From Bacillota bacterium (GTDB lineage Bacteria > Bacillota > Clostridia > Lachnospirales > Lachnospiraceae): a stretch of 64,000 bases of DNA. The DNA is taken from assembly GCA_023434365.1 (NCBI GenBank), contig JAEYSV010000019.1:124001-188000 (forward strand). The letters are read 5' to 3'. How positions within the stretch are numbered: position 1 is the stretch's first letter; every line of letters starts with the position of its first letter. The position numbers and the translations under genes were made by a program. Positions 44,352 to 52,505 of this stretch are shown piece after piece. The notes under the pieces are model-generated. The model did no database searches. It was not told where the DNA came from and worked only from the letters and a program-made list of their open reading frames with translations.

Positions 44352-45635
44352 ATGAACTTTAACAAATGGTATCTAGGCCTTTGCATCATTGGAATTCTTA
44401 TCCTTGGGTACTTTAAGTATTATCAATTAGAACAGTATTATGAAGGGCTTGAGCGGCAGAGTGCATTATATAAAAGCAATGCCGAAACGGTAACCTATGA
44501 CTGGCAGAAGAAGACTTCTAATTCAATGGGGGCTAATCAGGATAACTTAGAAAATGATTCAGAGCAGCCATCGATTAAGCTAAATGCCAGATATGCTTTA
44601 CTTCTTGATGCGGATAATAACCGTGTTTTATACGAGAAAAATGGTAATGACGAAGTAGCTATGGCCAGCACGACAAAAATCATGACCCTAATTATCGCGT
44701 TAGAGAGAGGGAATCCAGATGATCTAGTCACCTTCAGTCAGAATGCCGCAGGAATGCCTGATGTGCAGTTAAATGCAAAAAGTGGAGAGACCTTTCGTCT
44801 CGAAGATTTACTGTATTCTCTGATGCTAGAATCGCATAACGATACCGCAGTTGCAATTGCAGAACATATTGGAGGCAGTGTCAAAGGCTTTGCTGCGTTG
44901 ATGAATCAGAAAGCCAAAGATTTGGGCCTTAATCATACGAACTTTGTTACGCCAAATGGACTGGACGCCCCAGGGCATCATACCACTGCTCATGACCTTG
45001 CTATTATTGCTTCCTATGCAACGAAAAAGAAAGATTTTAGGGCCATCACCAATGCAGCCAATCATACCTTTAAGAATACCAAAAATAAGTCTTATATGGT
45101 TTCGAACAAGAATCGGTTTTTATATATGATGGATGGTGCATTTGGTGTGAAAACCGGTTTTACCAGTAAAGCAGGTTATTGTTTTGTTGGTGCATTAAAG
45201 CAAGATAACAAAACCTTTATTTCTGTTGTATTAGCTTCAGGTTGGCCTCCACATAAACAGTACAAATGGAACGATACAAAACAGCTAATGAATTACGGTC
45301 TTACCGAATATGGTTTAGTAGATATCTTTGATGGGAGCAAAACATTCTATGAAGTTCCTGTGATTGATGGGCAGTTGCCACATATCAGTTTGTCTATTGA
45401 GGGCAGCATCCCATTATTAATGAGTAAACACGATACGGTGACGATTGAATATGAGGTACCTGAGCAAGTGATGGCGCCAGTAACCAAAGGTGATATCATC
45501 GGTTATGCCCGTTATTATATTAATGGCAATTTGTATCAGAGTATTCCGATTCTTTCGAAGGATACGGTACTAAAAGAGGATTACAAGTATAACTTAAATA
45601 AAATCATTAATCTATGGTTGGGTCTTGACAAATGA
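44352..45635 (+). CDS. D-alanyl-D-alanine carboxypeptidase, membrane-anchored
   Basis: This second DD-carboxypeptidase has 427 residues, an N-terminal membrane anchor (about 6-22) instead of a cleaved signal, and the motifs S106-TTK109, S161-HN163 and K267-TG. A C-terminal PBP5-type beta domain follows. It shares only family-level resemblance with the one at 33.5 kb. In clostridia and bacilli such proteins set cortex cross-linking or trim vegetative wall; which applies is not evident. ATG at 44352 follows AAAGGGGAATG. Rubredoxin begins 76 bases later. Confidence 0.92.
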   Translation: MNFNKWYLGLCIIGILILGYFKYYQLEQYYEGLERQSALYKSNAETVTYDWQKKTSNSMGANQDNLENDSEQPSIKLNARYALLLDADNNRVLYEKNGNDEVAMASTTKIMTLIIALERGNPDDLVTFSQNAAGMPDVQLNAKSGETFRLEDLLYSLMLESHNDTAVAIAEHIGGSVKGFAALMNQKAKDLGLNHTNFVTPNGLDAPGHHTTAHDLAIIASYATKKKDFRAITNAANHTFKNTKNKSYMVSNKNRFLYMMDGAFGVKTGFTSKAGYCFVGALKQDNKTFISVVLASGWPPHKQYKWNDTKQLMNYGLTEYGLVDIFDGSKTFYEVPVIDGQLPHISLSIEGSIPLLMSKHDTVTIEYEVPEQVMAPVTKGDIIGYARYYINGNLYQSIPILSKDTVLKEDYKYNLNKIINLWLGLDK

Positions 45636-45711
45636 GATATTTTACAAGTATTATGGTACTAACAACTTGGTTTGAATCCGAAGTAAAACCAATGGAAAGG
45701 AGACAATTATT

Positions 45712-45870
45712 ATGAAAAAATATGTTTGTGATGTTTGTGGATGGGAATACGATGAAGCAGAAGGTTCTCCAGAAAATGGAATAGCTCCAGGAACAAAATT
45801 CGAGGATTTACCAGATGATTTTGAATGCCCTGTATGTGGTGTTGGTAAAGATCAGTTCTCAGAAGTATAA
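45712..45870 (+). CDS. rd: Rubredoxin
   Basis: A 52-residue electron carrier holding one Fe(Cys)4 centre. The two CxxC pairs are CDVCGWEYD near residue 6 and CPVCGVGK near residue 39, with the conserved GT(K)FEDLPDDFECP stretch. ATG at 45712 follows AAAGGAG by nine bases. It lies about 250 bases before the flavodiiron protein, its usual electron acceptor in oxygen or NO reduction, but has its own terminator. Confidence 0.96.
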   Translation: MKKYVCDVCGWEYDEAEGSPENGIAPGTKFEDLPDDFECPVCGVGKDQFSEV

Positions 45871-45897
45871 AAATAATAATCAAAACTTCATAGAAAC

Positions 45898-45934
45898 GAT
45901 AAAAGTCTCGCAATGCGGGACTTTTATCATTTCT
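45898..45934 (+). terminator. Intrinsic terminator of rubredoxin
   Basis: GATAAAAGTCTCGC (45898-45911) pairs with GCGGGACTTTTATC (45915-45928), one G-T pair, with an AAT loop, ending ATTTC. The stem is A/T-symmetric at its base. Confidence 0.85.
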
Positions 45935-46123
45935 ACCTATTATCTAGGTTTATGAACATGAAGAGACGCAGAGCGTGAATACTCGTTTCACATAAATTTA
46001 AGATATGGTAGTTGCAAAAGTTACAATATTTTCATAAAATAAGTATAGATTTAATAATGAATATAAAATGGTATAAATAGTTACGTTATTAATAAAAGAC
46101 AGAACACCAATGGAGGAATGAAA

Positions 46124-47287
46124 ATGAGCAATTTTTTGAAAAGTGACACAGTAAAATATGTAGGGGTGGATGACAAAGATCTGGATTTGTTTGAAAGCCA
46201 ATATGTGATACCGAACGGTATTTCTTACAATTCTTACGTAATCATGGATGAAAAAATAGCGGTAATGGATACCGTTGACAAACGTACTACCGTGGAATGG
46301 TTAAAGAATCTCACTGAAGTATTAGGTGACAGGCAGCCAGATTATCTGGTAATTACGCATATGGAGCCAGACCATTCTTCCAATATCGAGGTATTCTTAG
46401 ATAAATATCCTAATACGATTGTGGTAGGTAATACGAAGACATTTGATATGATTGGTCAATTTTTTGATATCGATTTGTCAAATAACAAATTAGTTGTAAA
46501 AGAGTATGATGAGTTATGTCTGGGAGCCCATACATTAACCTTTGTAATGGCTCCAATGATTCACTGGCCTGAGGTTATGGTAGCGTATGAAAAAACTGAA
46601 AAAATACTTTTCTCAGCGGATGCTTTTGGTAAGTTTTCGACTTTGGATGTAGAAGAGGAATGGGTATGTGAAGCGAGAAGATATTATTTTAATATTGTCG
46701 GAAAATACGGTGTGCAGGTACAAGCTCTCCTTAAGAAGCTAAAAAATTACGAGATTTTAGCAATTTGTCCACTGCATGGTCCAATGCTTACTGAAAATAC
46801 TGATTACTATATTAACTTATATGACATTTGGAGCAAATACGAACCGGAAGACGAAGGTATTGTAATTGCGTATGCTTCAATTCATGGAAATACCGCAGCA
46901 GCAGCTAAAAAGCTCGCAGAGATGCTAAAAGAAAGAGGAGCTAAAAAAGTAGTGGTAAGTGATCTGTCAAGAGCAGACATGGCAGAAGTGTTAGAAGATG
47001 CCTTCCGTTATAATAAGCTGGTGTTGGCTTCCGCAACTTACGATACTGGATTATTCCCTTGTATGGAAAACTATATTATGCATTTGAAAGCTAAGAATTA
47101 TCAAAAACGTACTGTGGCTTTGATGGAAAATGGTACCTGGGCTCCTATGGCAGCAAAGCATATGAAGGCAATGCTAGAGACGATGAAAGAGATTACTCTA
47201 GTTGAGCCAGTTGTTACAATCAAATCAGCGATGAAAGGGAATACGATAAAAGCTATGGAAGAACTCGCAGATGCCATCATGAAGTAG
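46124..47287 (+). CDS. fprA: Flavodiiron protein (oxygen/NO reductase), FprA type
   Basis: Flavodiiron proteins reduce O2 to water (or NO to N2O) with electrons from rubredoxin, protecting anaerobes. The 387-residue protein has a metallo-beta-lactamase domain with all diiron ligands: H79-x-E81-x-D83-H84, H147, D166 and H218. The C-terminal flavodoxin domain begins IVIAYASIHGNTAAAAKKLAE. ATG at 46124 has GGAGG seven bases upstream; the ATG two codons earlier is too close to that site. Adjacent rubredoxin fits the pathway. Confidence 0.95.
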   Translation: MSNFLKSDTVKYVGVDDKDLDLFESQYVIPNGISYNSYVIMDEKIAVMDTVDKRTTVEWLKNLTEVLGDRQPDYLVITHMEPDHSSNIEVFLDKYPNTIVVGNTKTFDMIGQFFDIDLSNNKLVVKEYDELCLGAHTLTFVMAPMIHWPEVMVAYEKTEKILFSADAFGKFSTLDVEEEWVCEARRYYFNIVGKYGVQVQALLKKLKNYEILAICPLHGPMLTENTDYYINLYDIWSKYEPEDEGIVIAYASIHGNTAAAAKKLAEMLKERGAKKVVVSDLSRADMAEVLEDAFRYNKLVLASATYDTGLFPCMENYIMHLKAKNYQKRTVALMENGTWAPMAAKHMKAMLETMKEITLVEPVVTIKSAMKGNTIKAMEELADAIMK

Positions 47288-47314
47288 ACAGCGTTCGCGA
47301 AAGGAGAGGACTCA

Positions 47315-48091
47315 ATGGAATTATGGATTGGGATTACTACACCATTTGTAGGAACCTTATTAGGAGCCGCCTGTGTATTCTTTGTAAAGGATACACTCGG
47401 ATCCTCCTTGCAAAAATTGTTATTAGGATTTGCAGCCGGGGTGATGGTTGCAGCATCTGTCTGGTCACTATTAATTCCTGCAATGGATATGTCTGAAGAA
47501 ATGGGCAGACTAGCGTTTATTCCTGCTGTGATAGGTTTTTTACTAGGGATAATGTTTTTATATATTGTTGATAAAACTATTCCTCATCTTCATATGGACG
47601 CCGACGAACCAGAAGGGCCAAAAAGCAAACTTAAAAAAACCACGATGATGGTGCTTGCAATTACCTTACATAACATTCCAGAAGGAATGGCGGTGGGTGT
47701 AGCTTTAGCGGGTAGTATGTCAGCTGATAGCGATATGACCTTTGCGGCTGCGTTAGCTTTAGCTTTGGGTATTGCAATCCAGAACTTTCCGGAAGGTGCC
47801 ATTATTGCTTTACCTTTACGAGAAAATGGACTTACCAGGGGAAAAGCATTTCGCTATGGGACCTTAACGGGTGTTGTAGAACCACTTAGTGCAGTAATCA
47901 CGATATTACTATCATCTTTAATCTTACCTGCGCTGCCTTATTTACTAGCTTTTGCTGCAGGAGCAATGATATATGTTGTTGTAGAAGACTTGATTCCTGA
48001 AACAGCACAAGGAAGTCATTCTAATTTGGGAACCCTAGGTTTTGCTGCTGGTTTTGTTCTTATGATGATATTAGATGTCGCGTTGGGATAA
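47315..48091 (+). CDS. zupT: ZIP-family metal transporter
   Basis: This 258-residue membrane protein carries divalent cations such as Zn2+ or Fe2+ inward. It has eight or so membrane segments, a histidine-bearing loop (IPHLHMDADEPEG) and the two ZIP metal-site helices, LHNIPEGMAVG and QNFPEGAIIALPLR, followed by VVEPLSA. The metal is not predictable from sequence. ATG at 47315 follows AAAGGAGAGG, 27 bases after fprA, so the two may be co-transcribed. Confidence 0.92.
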   Translation: MELWIGITTPFVGTLLGAACVFFVKDTLGSSLQKLLLGFAAGVMVAASVWSLLIPAMDMSEEMGRLAFIPAVIGFLLGIMFLYIVDKTIPHLHMDADEPEGPKSKLKKTTMMVLAITLHNIPEGMAVGVALAGSMSADSDMTFAAALALALGIAIQNFPEGAIIALPLRENGLTRGKAFRYGTLTGVVEPLSAVITILLSSLILPALPYLLAFAAGAMIYVVVEDLIPETAQGSHSNLGTLGFAAGFVLMMILDVALG

Positions 48092-48114
48092 TTACCTTCA
48101 ATAGATAACAAAAT

Positions 48115-48176
48115 AAGTTGTAGAGAAGTATTAGCTGTAAGGCTAATTAAAACATACTTGTCTACAACTTTTTTAT
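48115..48176 (+). terminator. Terminator after the ZIP transporter
   Basis: AAGTTGTAGA (48115-48124) pairs perfectly with TCTACAACTT (48161-48170), followed by a T tract. A smaller AAGTAT/ATACTT pair lies inside. Palindrome copy F begins 12 bases later. Confidence 0.85.
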
Positions 48177-48187
48177 ATCATAGGAGG

Positions 48188-48456
48188 ATTAGGGCGTCAA
48201 AAGCCCTTATTAAAATTATAGTTCGTCAATTTGCACAATTCTGTTTGTGAATCGTGATGCAAGGCATAGTTCACTCGCAACACGCTCTCGCTTGGATGAA
48301 GTTCGTAGTGGCACATAAGGCCCTAAAATACAGGGCCAAAGTGCCAACGACTTCATACAGTTGCTCATTGATCTATGTCTTGTATCACTTTAATTTACTT
48401 TGTAATTGTGCAAATTGACTAAGTCAAGTTTTCTGAAGGGCTTTTGACGCCCTAAT
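48188..48456 (+). repeat. Long nested palindromic element, copy F
   Basis: Outer arms of 21 bases pair perfectly (48188-48208 with 48436-48456; core AGGGCGTCAAAAGCCCT). Next come GTCAATTTGCACAATT with AATTGTGCAAATTGAC, and an apical stem GGCCCT:AGGGCC flanked by GGCAC:GTGCC. The ATGAAGT/ACTTCAT pair replaces ATGACGT/ACGTCAT of other copies. The unpaired CGCTCTCGCTTGGA tract is unchanged. It is the most diverged copy and shows the clearest compensatory changes. Confidence 0.9.
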
Positions 48457-48459
48457 CGA

Positions 48460-48484
48460 TATAGGAAATTGCTAATTTCCTATA
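48460..48484. repeat. Small perfect hairpin abutting copy F
   Basis: TATAGGAAAT (48460-48469) pairs perfectly with ATTTCCTATA (48475-48484) around TGCTA. It lies four bases beyond copy F. The remaining DNA up to spoIIGA is AT-rich, and a 60-codon frame at 48469 is not supported by a ribosome binding site. Confidence 0.6.
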
Positions 48485-48735
48485 TTATAAAAAACGCTCT
48501 GCGAGGATGCACATGTCGCGCCGAGAACGCTTTATTCAACAGAGATAAAAATAATGACGAGAATAGTACAATTATTTATGACATATATCGTGTAAATGAT
48601 CCCAAGAAAAACTTAGTTTTAATCATAAATAGGAATTTTTTTAGTTATTAACACTTTTCAAGAAAATGAAGTGTAAAAAATAACATGAAATTGTGTAAAA
48701 AGATAGGGCATAATTTTAAGATTACCTTTCCAATT

Positions 48736-48769
48736 TTTGACAAAGTTAACAAGTCCCATGAGATATAAT
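48736..48769 (+). promoter_or_regulatory. Spo0A-type promoter of spoIIGA
   Basis: TTTGACAAA (48736-48744) is an exact reverse Spo0A box (TTYGACAAA) and overlaps the -35 sequence TTGACA (48737-48742). The -10 TATAAT is at 48764-48769, a 21-base spacer. The Bacillus subtilis spoIIG promoter has the same oddity, a 22-base spacer with Spo0A bound next to sigma-A. Confidence 0.72.
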
Positions 48770-48805
48770 ATCAATAGTGTTTGTCAGGGATGTCGGAGGT
48801 GGCGT

Positions 48806-49648
48806 TTGGACGTTATCGTTTATATTGATATTTACTTTTTGACAAATGTAATTCTTGATTGGTTAATGCTTTATGTCACGGCCAAACTGAAAAAGTATAA
48901 TATTAACCGATTAAGAATCACCACAGGCGCCATATTTGGTGCGTTATCTGCTTGTGTTTTTCAGGTTTATATTGGGAATAGTCTAATAATAAAGCTATTC
49001 TTAGGATATCTTTTGATTACAGCAGGAATGCTTATTATTGCATATCCACATTATGGAATACGTGAATTGGTATCCGACTTCTGTTACCTCTATGGGGTAG
49101 CGGTTTTGATTGGAGGAGTACTATTAGTAACGTTATCTATGTTTAATACCACTAAGGTCGGTCAACCCAGTCAACCTGAGGAGAATCTGTCTTTTCTTAT
49201 GGTTGTGATTGTTGTATCACTGATAGGATTTACCACTCCGGTATTGGTAAGTATCGTTAGCCAGTTTCGCCACAAGATGAATACGATTTATCGCGTTACC
49301 ATTTCTCTAGAGGGGCGCAAAGTGGAAGTCAGCGCGTTAATGGATACCGGGAATCGGTTGTATGATGTAATTAGTCATAAACCTGTTTCAATTGTAGAAT
49401 CAAAAGTTTTAGAGCAGATTATGGACAAAAGCTTAATGGATTATGAAGAAAGAATTAAGGTGATACCATATCATTCGCTTGGTAAATCAAAAGGTATTTT
49501 GTACGCATTGGTGGTAGATAGGATAGAGATCGTTACTCTAGATGGTAAGGTAAGTCATGAAAAAGTAATTATGGGATACTATGAAGGAGTACTGTCAGGA
49601 GCGAAAGAGTATCAGATGATTTTACATGAAGAAATGCTGTTACCATAA
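48806..49648 (+). CDS. spoIIGA: Sigma-E processing peptidase SpoIIGA
   Basis: SpoIIGA is the membrane aspartic protease that cuts pro-sigma-E in the mother cell. The 280-residue protein has five membrane helices in its first 150 residues and a cytosolic protease half with the catalytic motif D180-TG in ALMDTGNRL; the catalytic aspartate of Bacillus SpoIIGA is near residue 183. TTG at 48806 is preferred to an ATG 69 bases upstream, because CGGAGGTGG lies directly before it and the family starts with VIVYIDIYFL. sigE follows after 77 bases. Confidence 0.92.
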   Translation: MDVIVYIDIYFLTNVILDWLMLYVTAKLKKYNINRLRITTGAIFGALSACVFQVYIGNSLIIKLFLGYLLITAGMLIIAYPHYGIRELVSDFCYLYGVAVLIGGVLLVTLSMFNTTKVGQPSQPEENLSFLMVVIVVSLIGFTTPVLVSIVSQFRHKMNTIYRVTISLEGRKVEVSALMDTGNRLYDVISHKPVSIVESKVLEQIMDKSLMDYEERIKVIPYHSLGKSKGILYALVVDRIEIVTLDGKVSHEKVIMGYYEGVLSGAKEYQMILHEEMLLP

Positions 49649-49725
49649 GCTATTAGGTTATACTTGGCTGGTTACAGTTTCACAAGATGGAGTGTTAGAA
49701 TAGAGAAATTAGCGGAGGGAGCAAT

Positions 49726-50466
49726 ATGTTATTAAAAATTTCAATACCTAACAAATTTCAATTTCGTATCATACCTGATTTTCGGCAAATCATTTTCCGA
49801 AAACGTGGTGATATTCATTATATCGGTGGTGCGGAAGTATTACCAGCGCCACTTGATCCGGTTGAGGAGGCACAGGCAATTAGTAAGCTGGGAACAGATT
49901 CCGATACGGAGGTAAAATCAGTTCTTGTTGAACATAATCTTCGATTGGTTGTTTACATAGCTAAAAAGTTTGATAATACTGGAATAGGTGTAGAGGATTT
50001 AATATCAATTGGTACAATTGGCTTGATTAAAGCGATCAATACATTTAACCCAAGCAAAAATATCAAACTGGCTACCTATGCATCCCGCTGCATTGAGAAT
50101 GAAATTCTGATGTATTTGCGTCGTAATAATAAAACGAAAATGGAAGTGTCAATTGATGAACCATTAAATGTTGACTGGGATGGCAATGAACTTTTGCTAA
50201 GTGATATTCTTGGGACTGACGAGGATATTATTAGTAAGAATATAGAAAATGAAGTGGATCACAGGCTTCTTATCAATGCACTAGATAAGCTACCACCAAG
50301 AGATCGTGAAATTGTAGAGAGAAGGTTCGGATTAAACACGGCTGACGGCACAGAAATGACGCAAAAAGAAGTCGCAGATTTGATGGGAATCTCTCAATCT
50401 TATATCTCTAGACTAGAAAAAAAGATCATTTTACGATTAAAAAAAGAGATGCTTCGCTTTGAATAA
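49726..50466 (+). CDS. sigE: RNA polymerase sigma-E factor (pro-protein)
   Basis: The early mother-cell sigma factor, made as an inactive precursor. The 246-residue product carries the pro-sequence (about 1-32) and the expected cleavage site Y32-IGGAEVLPAPL, the same as YIGGSEALP in Bacillus. Regions 2 (VEDLISIGTIGLIKAINTFNP, ASRCIENEILMYLRR) and 4 (DREIVERRFGL, QKEVADLMGISQSYISRLEKKI) are complete. ATG at 49726 follows GCGGAGGG. sigG follows about 100 bases later. Confidence 0.97.
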   Translation: MLLKISIPNKFQFRIIPDFRQIIFRKRGDIHYIGGAEVLPAPLDPVEEAQAISKLGTDSDTEVKSVLVEHNLRLVVYIAKKFDNTGIGVEDLISIGTIGLIKAINTFNPSKNIKLATYASRCIENEILMYLRRNNKTKMEVSIDEPLNVDWDGNELLLSDILGTDEDIISKNIENEVDHRLLINALDKLPPRDREIVERRFGLNTADGTEMTQKEVADLMGISQSYISRLEKKIILRLKKEMLRFE

Positions 50467-50564
50467 GGAAATTTTTACAAGTTTTTGCAAAGTATAAATC
50501 ATCCTCAAGTGGTCAATCATTATTGTATAAAATGATTGCAATAATGTTGCCAGGAGGTCTTGTT

Positions 50565-51344
50565 ATGGCTTTGTATAAAGTGGAGATTTGCGGTGTTAAT
50601 ACATCAAAACTACCTTTGCTGAAGAACAATGAGAAGGATGAATTATTCAGACGGATTCTAGATGGTGACAAAGAGGCTAGAGAACTTTATATCAAAGGGA
50701 ATCTTAGACTTGTCCTGAGTATTATACAACGTTTTTCTAATAGTAATGAGAACGTGGATGATTTATTTCAGATTGGGTGCATTGGTCTGATGAAGGCAAT
50801 CGATAATTTTGATATAACTCAAAATGTTAAGTTCTCTACTTACGCAGTACCCATGATCATTGGTGAGATCAGACGTTATCTGCGAGACAATAATAGTATC
50901 CGCGTTAGTAGATCGCTTAGGGATACTGCTTATAAAGCAATCTATGCCAAAGAGGAATTGATGAAGAAAAACGATAAGGAACCTACAGTGAATGAAATAT
51001 CCAGGGAAATTGGAATAAGTAGTGAAGATATCGTTTTTGCATTAGACGCCATTCAAAATCCGGTGTCATTATATGAGCCTGTATACTCGGAAGGTGGAGA
51101 TACCTTATATATTATGGATCAAATAAGTGATAAGAAGAACAAAGAAGAAAACTGGATTGAAGAAATATCTTTAAAAGAAGCGATGGATAAGTTGCCTGAA
51201 CGCGAACATAACATCATTAAGCTTCGTTTCTTTGAGGGAAAAACCCAGATGGAAGTGGCAAAAGAGATAGATATCTCTCAAGCACAAGTTTCAAGACTGG
51301 AGAAGTCAGCTCTGCGGAATATGAGAAGTTATTTATCCCACTAA
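50565..51344 (+). CDS. sigG: RNA polymerase sigma-G factor (forespore)
   Basis: The late forespore sigma factor that activates germination and spore-protection genes, such as the ger genes of this window. The 259-residue protein starts with the sigma-G signature KVEICGVNTSKLPLL and has region 2 (VDDLFQIGCIGLMKAIDNFD), region 3 and region 4 (REHNIIKLRFFEGKTQMEVAKEIDISQAQVSRLEKSAL). ATG at 50565 follows CAGGAGGTC. Upstream GTATA (50492) and GGTCAATCAT (50511) weakly resemble a sigma-F promoter. A terminator follows. Confidence 0.97.
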   Translation: MALYKVEICGVNTSKLPLLKNNEKDELFRRILDGDKEARELYIKGNLRLVLSIIQRFSNSNENVDDLFQIGCIGLMKAIDNFDITQNVKFSTYAVPMIIGEIRRYLRDNNSIRVSRSLRDTAYKAIYAKEELMKKNDKEPTVNEISREIGISSEDIVFALDAIQNPVSLYEPVYSEGGDTLYIMDQISDKKNKEENWIEEISLKEAMDKLPEREHNIIKLRFFEGKTQMEVAKEIDISQAQVSRLEKSALRNMRSYLSH

Positions 51345-51384
51345 ATTATATATCAGCAAATATAACAAAATTAAGGACAAAATA

Positions 51385-51426
51385 ATAAAAGAAAGAGTTT
51401 TGCTTGCGAAACTCTTTCTTTTATTA
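51385..51426 (+). terminator. Intrinsic terminator after sigG
   Basis: ATAAAAGAAAGAGTTT (51385-51400) pairs with AAACTCTTTCTTTTAT (51409-51424) around TGCTTGCG; the stem is 16 base pairs. Confidence 0.9.
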
Positions 51427-51543
51427 TAAGTATGCACGAATAACTCATTACCCCATAGAATATAATTAATCGGAAGGATTCTATATAATCCAAGATAGTA
51501 AGTATTTTGATGCTTATCATCTGGCATTATGAGGAGGGATAGG

Positions 51544-51804
51544 ATGAGGATTTACGATTTACGTCAAAGAGAAGTTATTTGTGTTACGAATTGTCAGCGG
51601 CTTGGTTTTGTATGTGATGTAGAAATCGACATTGAAACAGGCTGTATTCTGCGTGTTGTTGTACCAGGACCGTGTAAATTATGGGGAGTCCTCGGCAGAG
51701 ATACAGAGTATGTCATTGATTGGTGTTGTATCAGACAGATAGGACCGGATATTATATTAGTTGATGTTAACGTAGAAGATTGTCTTCAAAAATGCAAATA
51801 CTAG
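51544..51804 (+). CDS. YlmC/YmxH-family PRC-barrel sporulation protein
   Basis: The 86-residue product matches the small YlmC/YmxH family of sporulating Firmicutes, a PRC-barrel-like fold: MRIYDLRQREVICVTNCQRLG, EIDIETGCILRVVVPG and the IGPDIILVDV close. The molecular role is not known. ATG at 51544 has GAGGAGGG seven bases upstream; the ATG at 51529 is upstream of that site and unlikely. It sits between sigG and nrdR with no separate partner, consistent with the usual sporulation context. Confidence 0.85.
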   Translation: MRIYDLRQREVICVTNCQRLGFVCDVEIDIETGCILRVVVPGPCKLWGVLGRDTEYVIDWCCIRQIGPDIILVDVNVEDCLQKCKY

Positions 51805-51824
51805 ATAAGGTGGATTGAAAACAC

Positions 51825-51854
51825 TTGACACAATCTTCTTTCATTCAATATAAT
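51825..51854 (+). promoter_or_regulatory. Sigma-A promoter for nrdR
   Basis: TTGACA (51825-51830) and TATAAT (51849-51854) are 18 bases apart, about 50 bases before nrdR; both hexamers are consensus. Confidence 0.75.
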
Positions 51855-51904
51855 AGTAGTAGGTAATATAAGGAAAGGTGTAGGAATACATAGGAGGATA
51901 AGCA

Positions 51905-52366
51905 ATGAAGTGTCCATTTTGTGGAGAAGAAAACACGAAGGTAATTGATTCGAGACCGGCTGATGATAATAGTTCGATTCGACGTAGACGTCAATGTGAT
52001 GAGTGTAAAAAACGGTTTACTACGTATGAAAAAGTAGAGTCTATCCCTTTGGTAGTAATTAAGAAGGATAATACTAGAGAACAATATGATCGTACTAAGA
52101 TTGAAGCGGGAGTGTTTCGTTCCTGCCATAAACGCCCTATCAGCGTGGATCAGATAAATAATTTAGTGGATGAAGTGGAGACTGCGATATTTAACCTTGA
52201 AGAAAAAGAGATTCCGAGCTCTAAAATTGGGGAAATACTGATGGACAAACTGAAAGACTTAGATGCAGTAGCCTATGTTCGTTTTGCAAGTGTTTATCGT
52301 GAATTTAAAGATGTGAACACTTTTATGGATGAGATAAAAAAGATATTGGATGTTACCAGAGTATAA
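51905..52366 (+). CDS. nrdR: Transcriptional repressor NrdR
   Basis: NrdR represses ribonucleotide reductase genes according to ATP/dATP. The 153-residue protein has the N-terminal zinc ribbon with C3, C6, C31 and C34 (MKCPFCGEENTKVIDSR, RRRRQCDECKKRFTTYE) and an ATP-cone domain (about 46-136; VIKKDNTREQYDRTKI). ATG at 51905 follows GGAGGA. It has its own promoter and terminator. Confidence 0.97.
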   Translation: MKCPFCGEENTKVIDSRPADDNSSIRRRRQCDECKKRFTTYEKVESIPLVVIKKDNTREQYDRTKIEAGVFRSCHKRPISVDQINNLVDEVETAIFNLEEKEIPSSKIGEILMDKLKDLDAVAYVRFASVYREFKDVNTFMDEIKKILDVTRV

Positions 52367-52373
52367 GATTATT

Positions 52374-52412
52374 ACACCTTGCAATAGCATGTATATTGCA
52401 AGGTGTTTTTTC
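52374..52412 (+). terminator. Intrinsic terminator of nrdR
   Basis: ACACCTTGCAAT (52374-52385) pairs perfectly with ATTGCAAGGTGT (52395-52406) followed by TTTTTTC. Confidence 0.93.
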
Positions 52413-52505
52413 ATGAGCAGACTTATTTGGTACAGAGCAGTTGTTTTACAATAGAAGAATACGTATGCTATATGTGGCAACAAAGCTTAGAGGAAAGGAG
52501 GAATA

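Noticed and set aside
48469..48651. 60-codon frame between copy F and spoIIGA
   Set aside because: No ribosome binding site, overlaps a perfect hairpin, and has no recognisable pattern.
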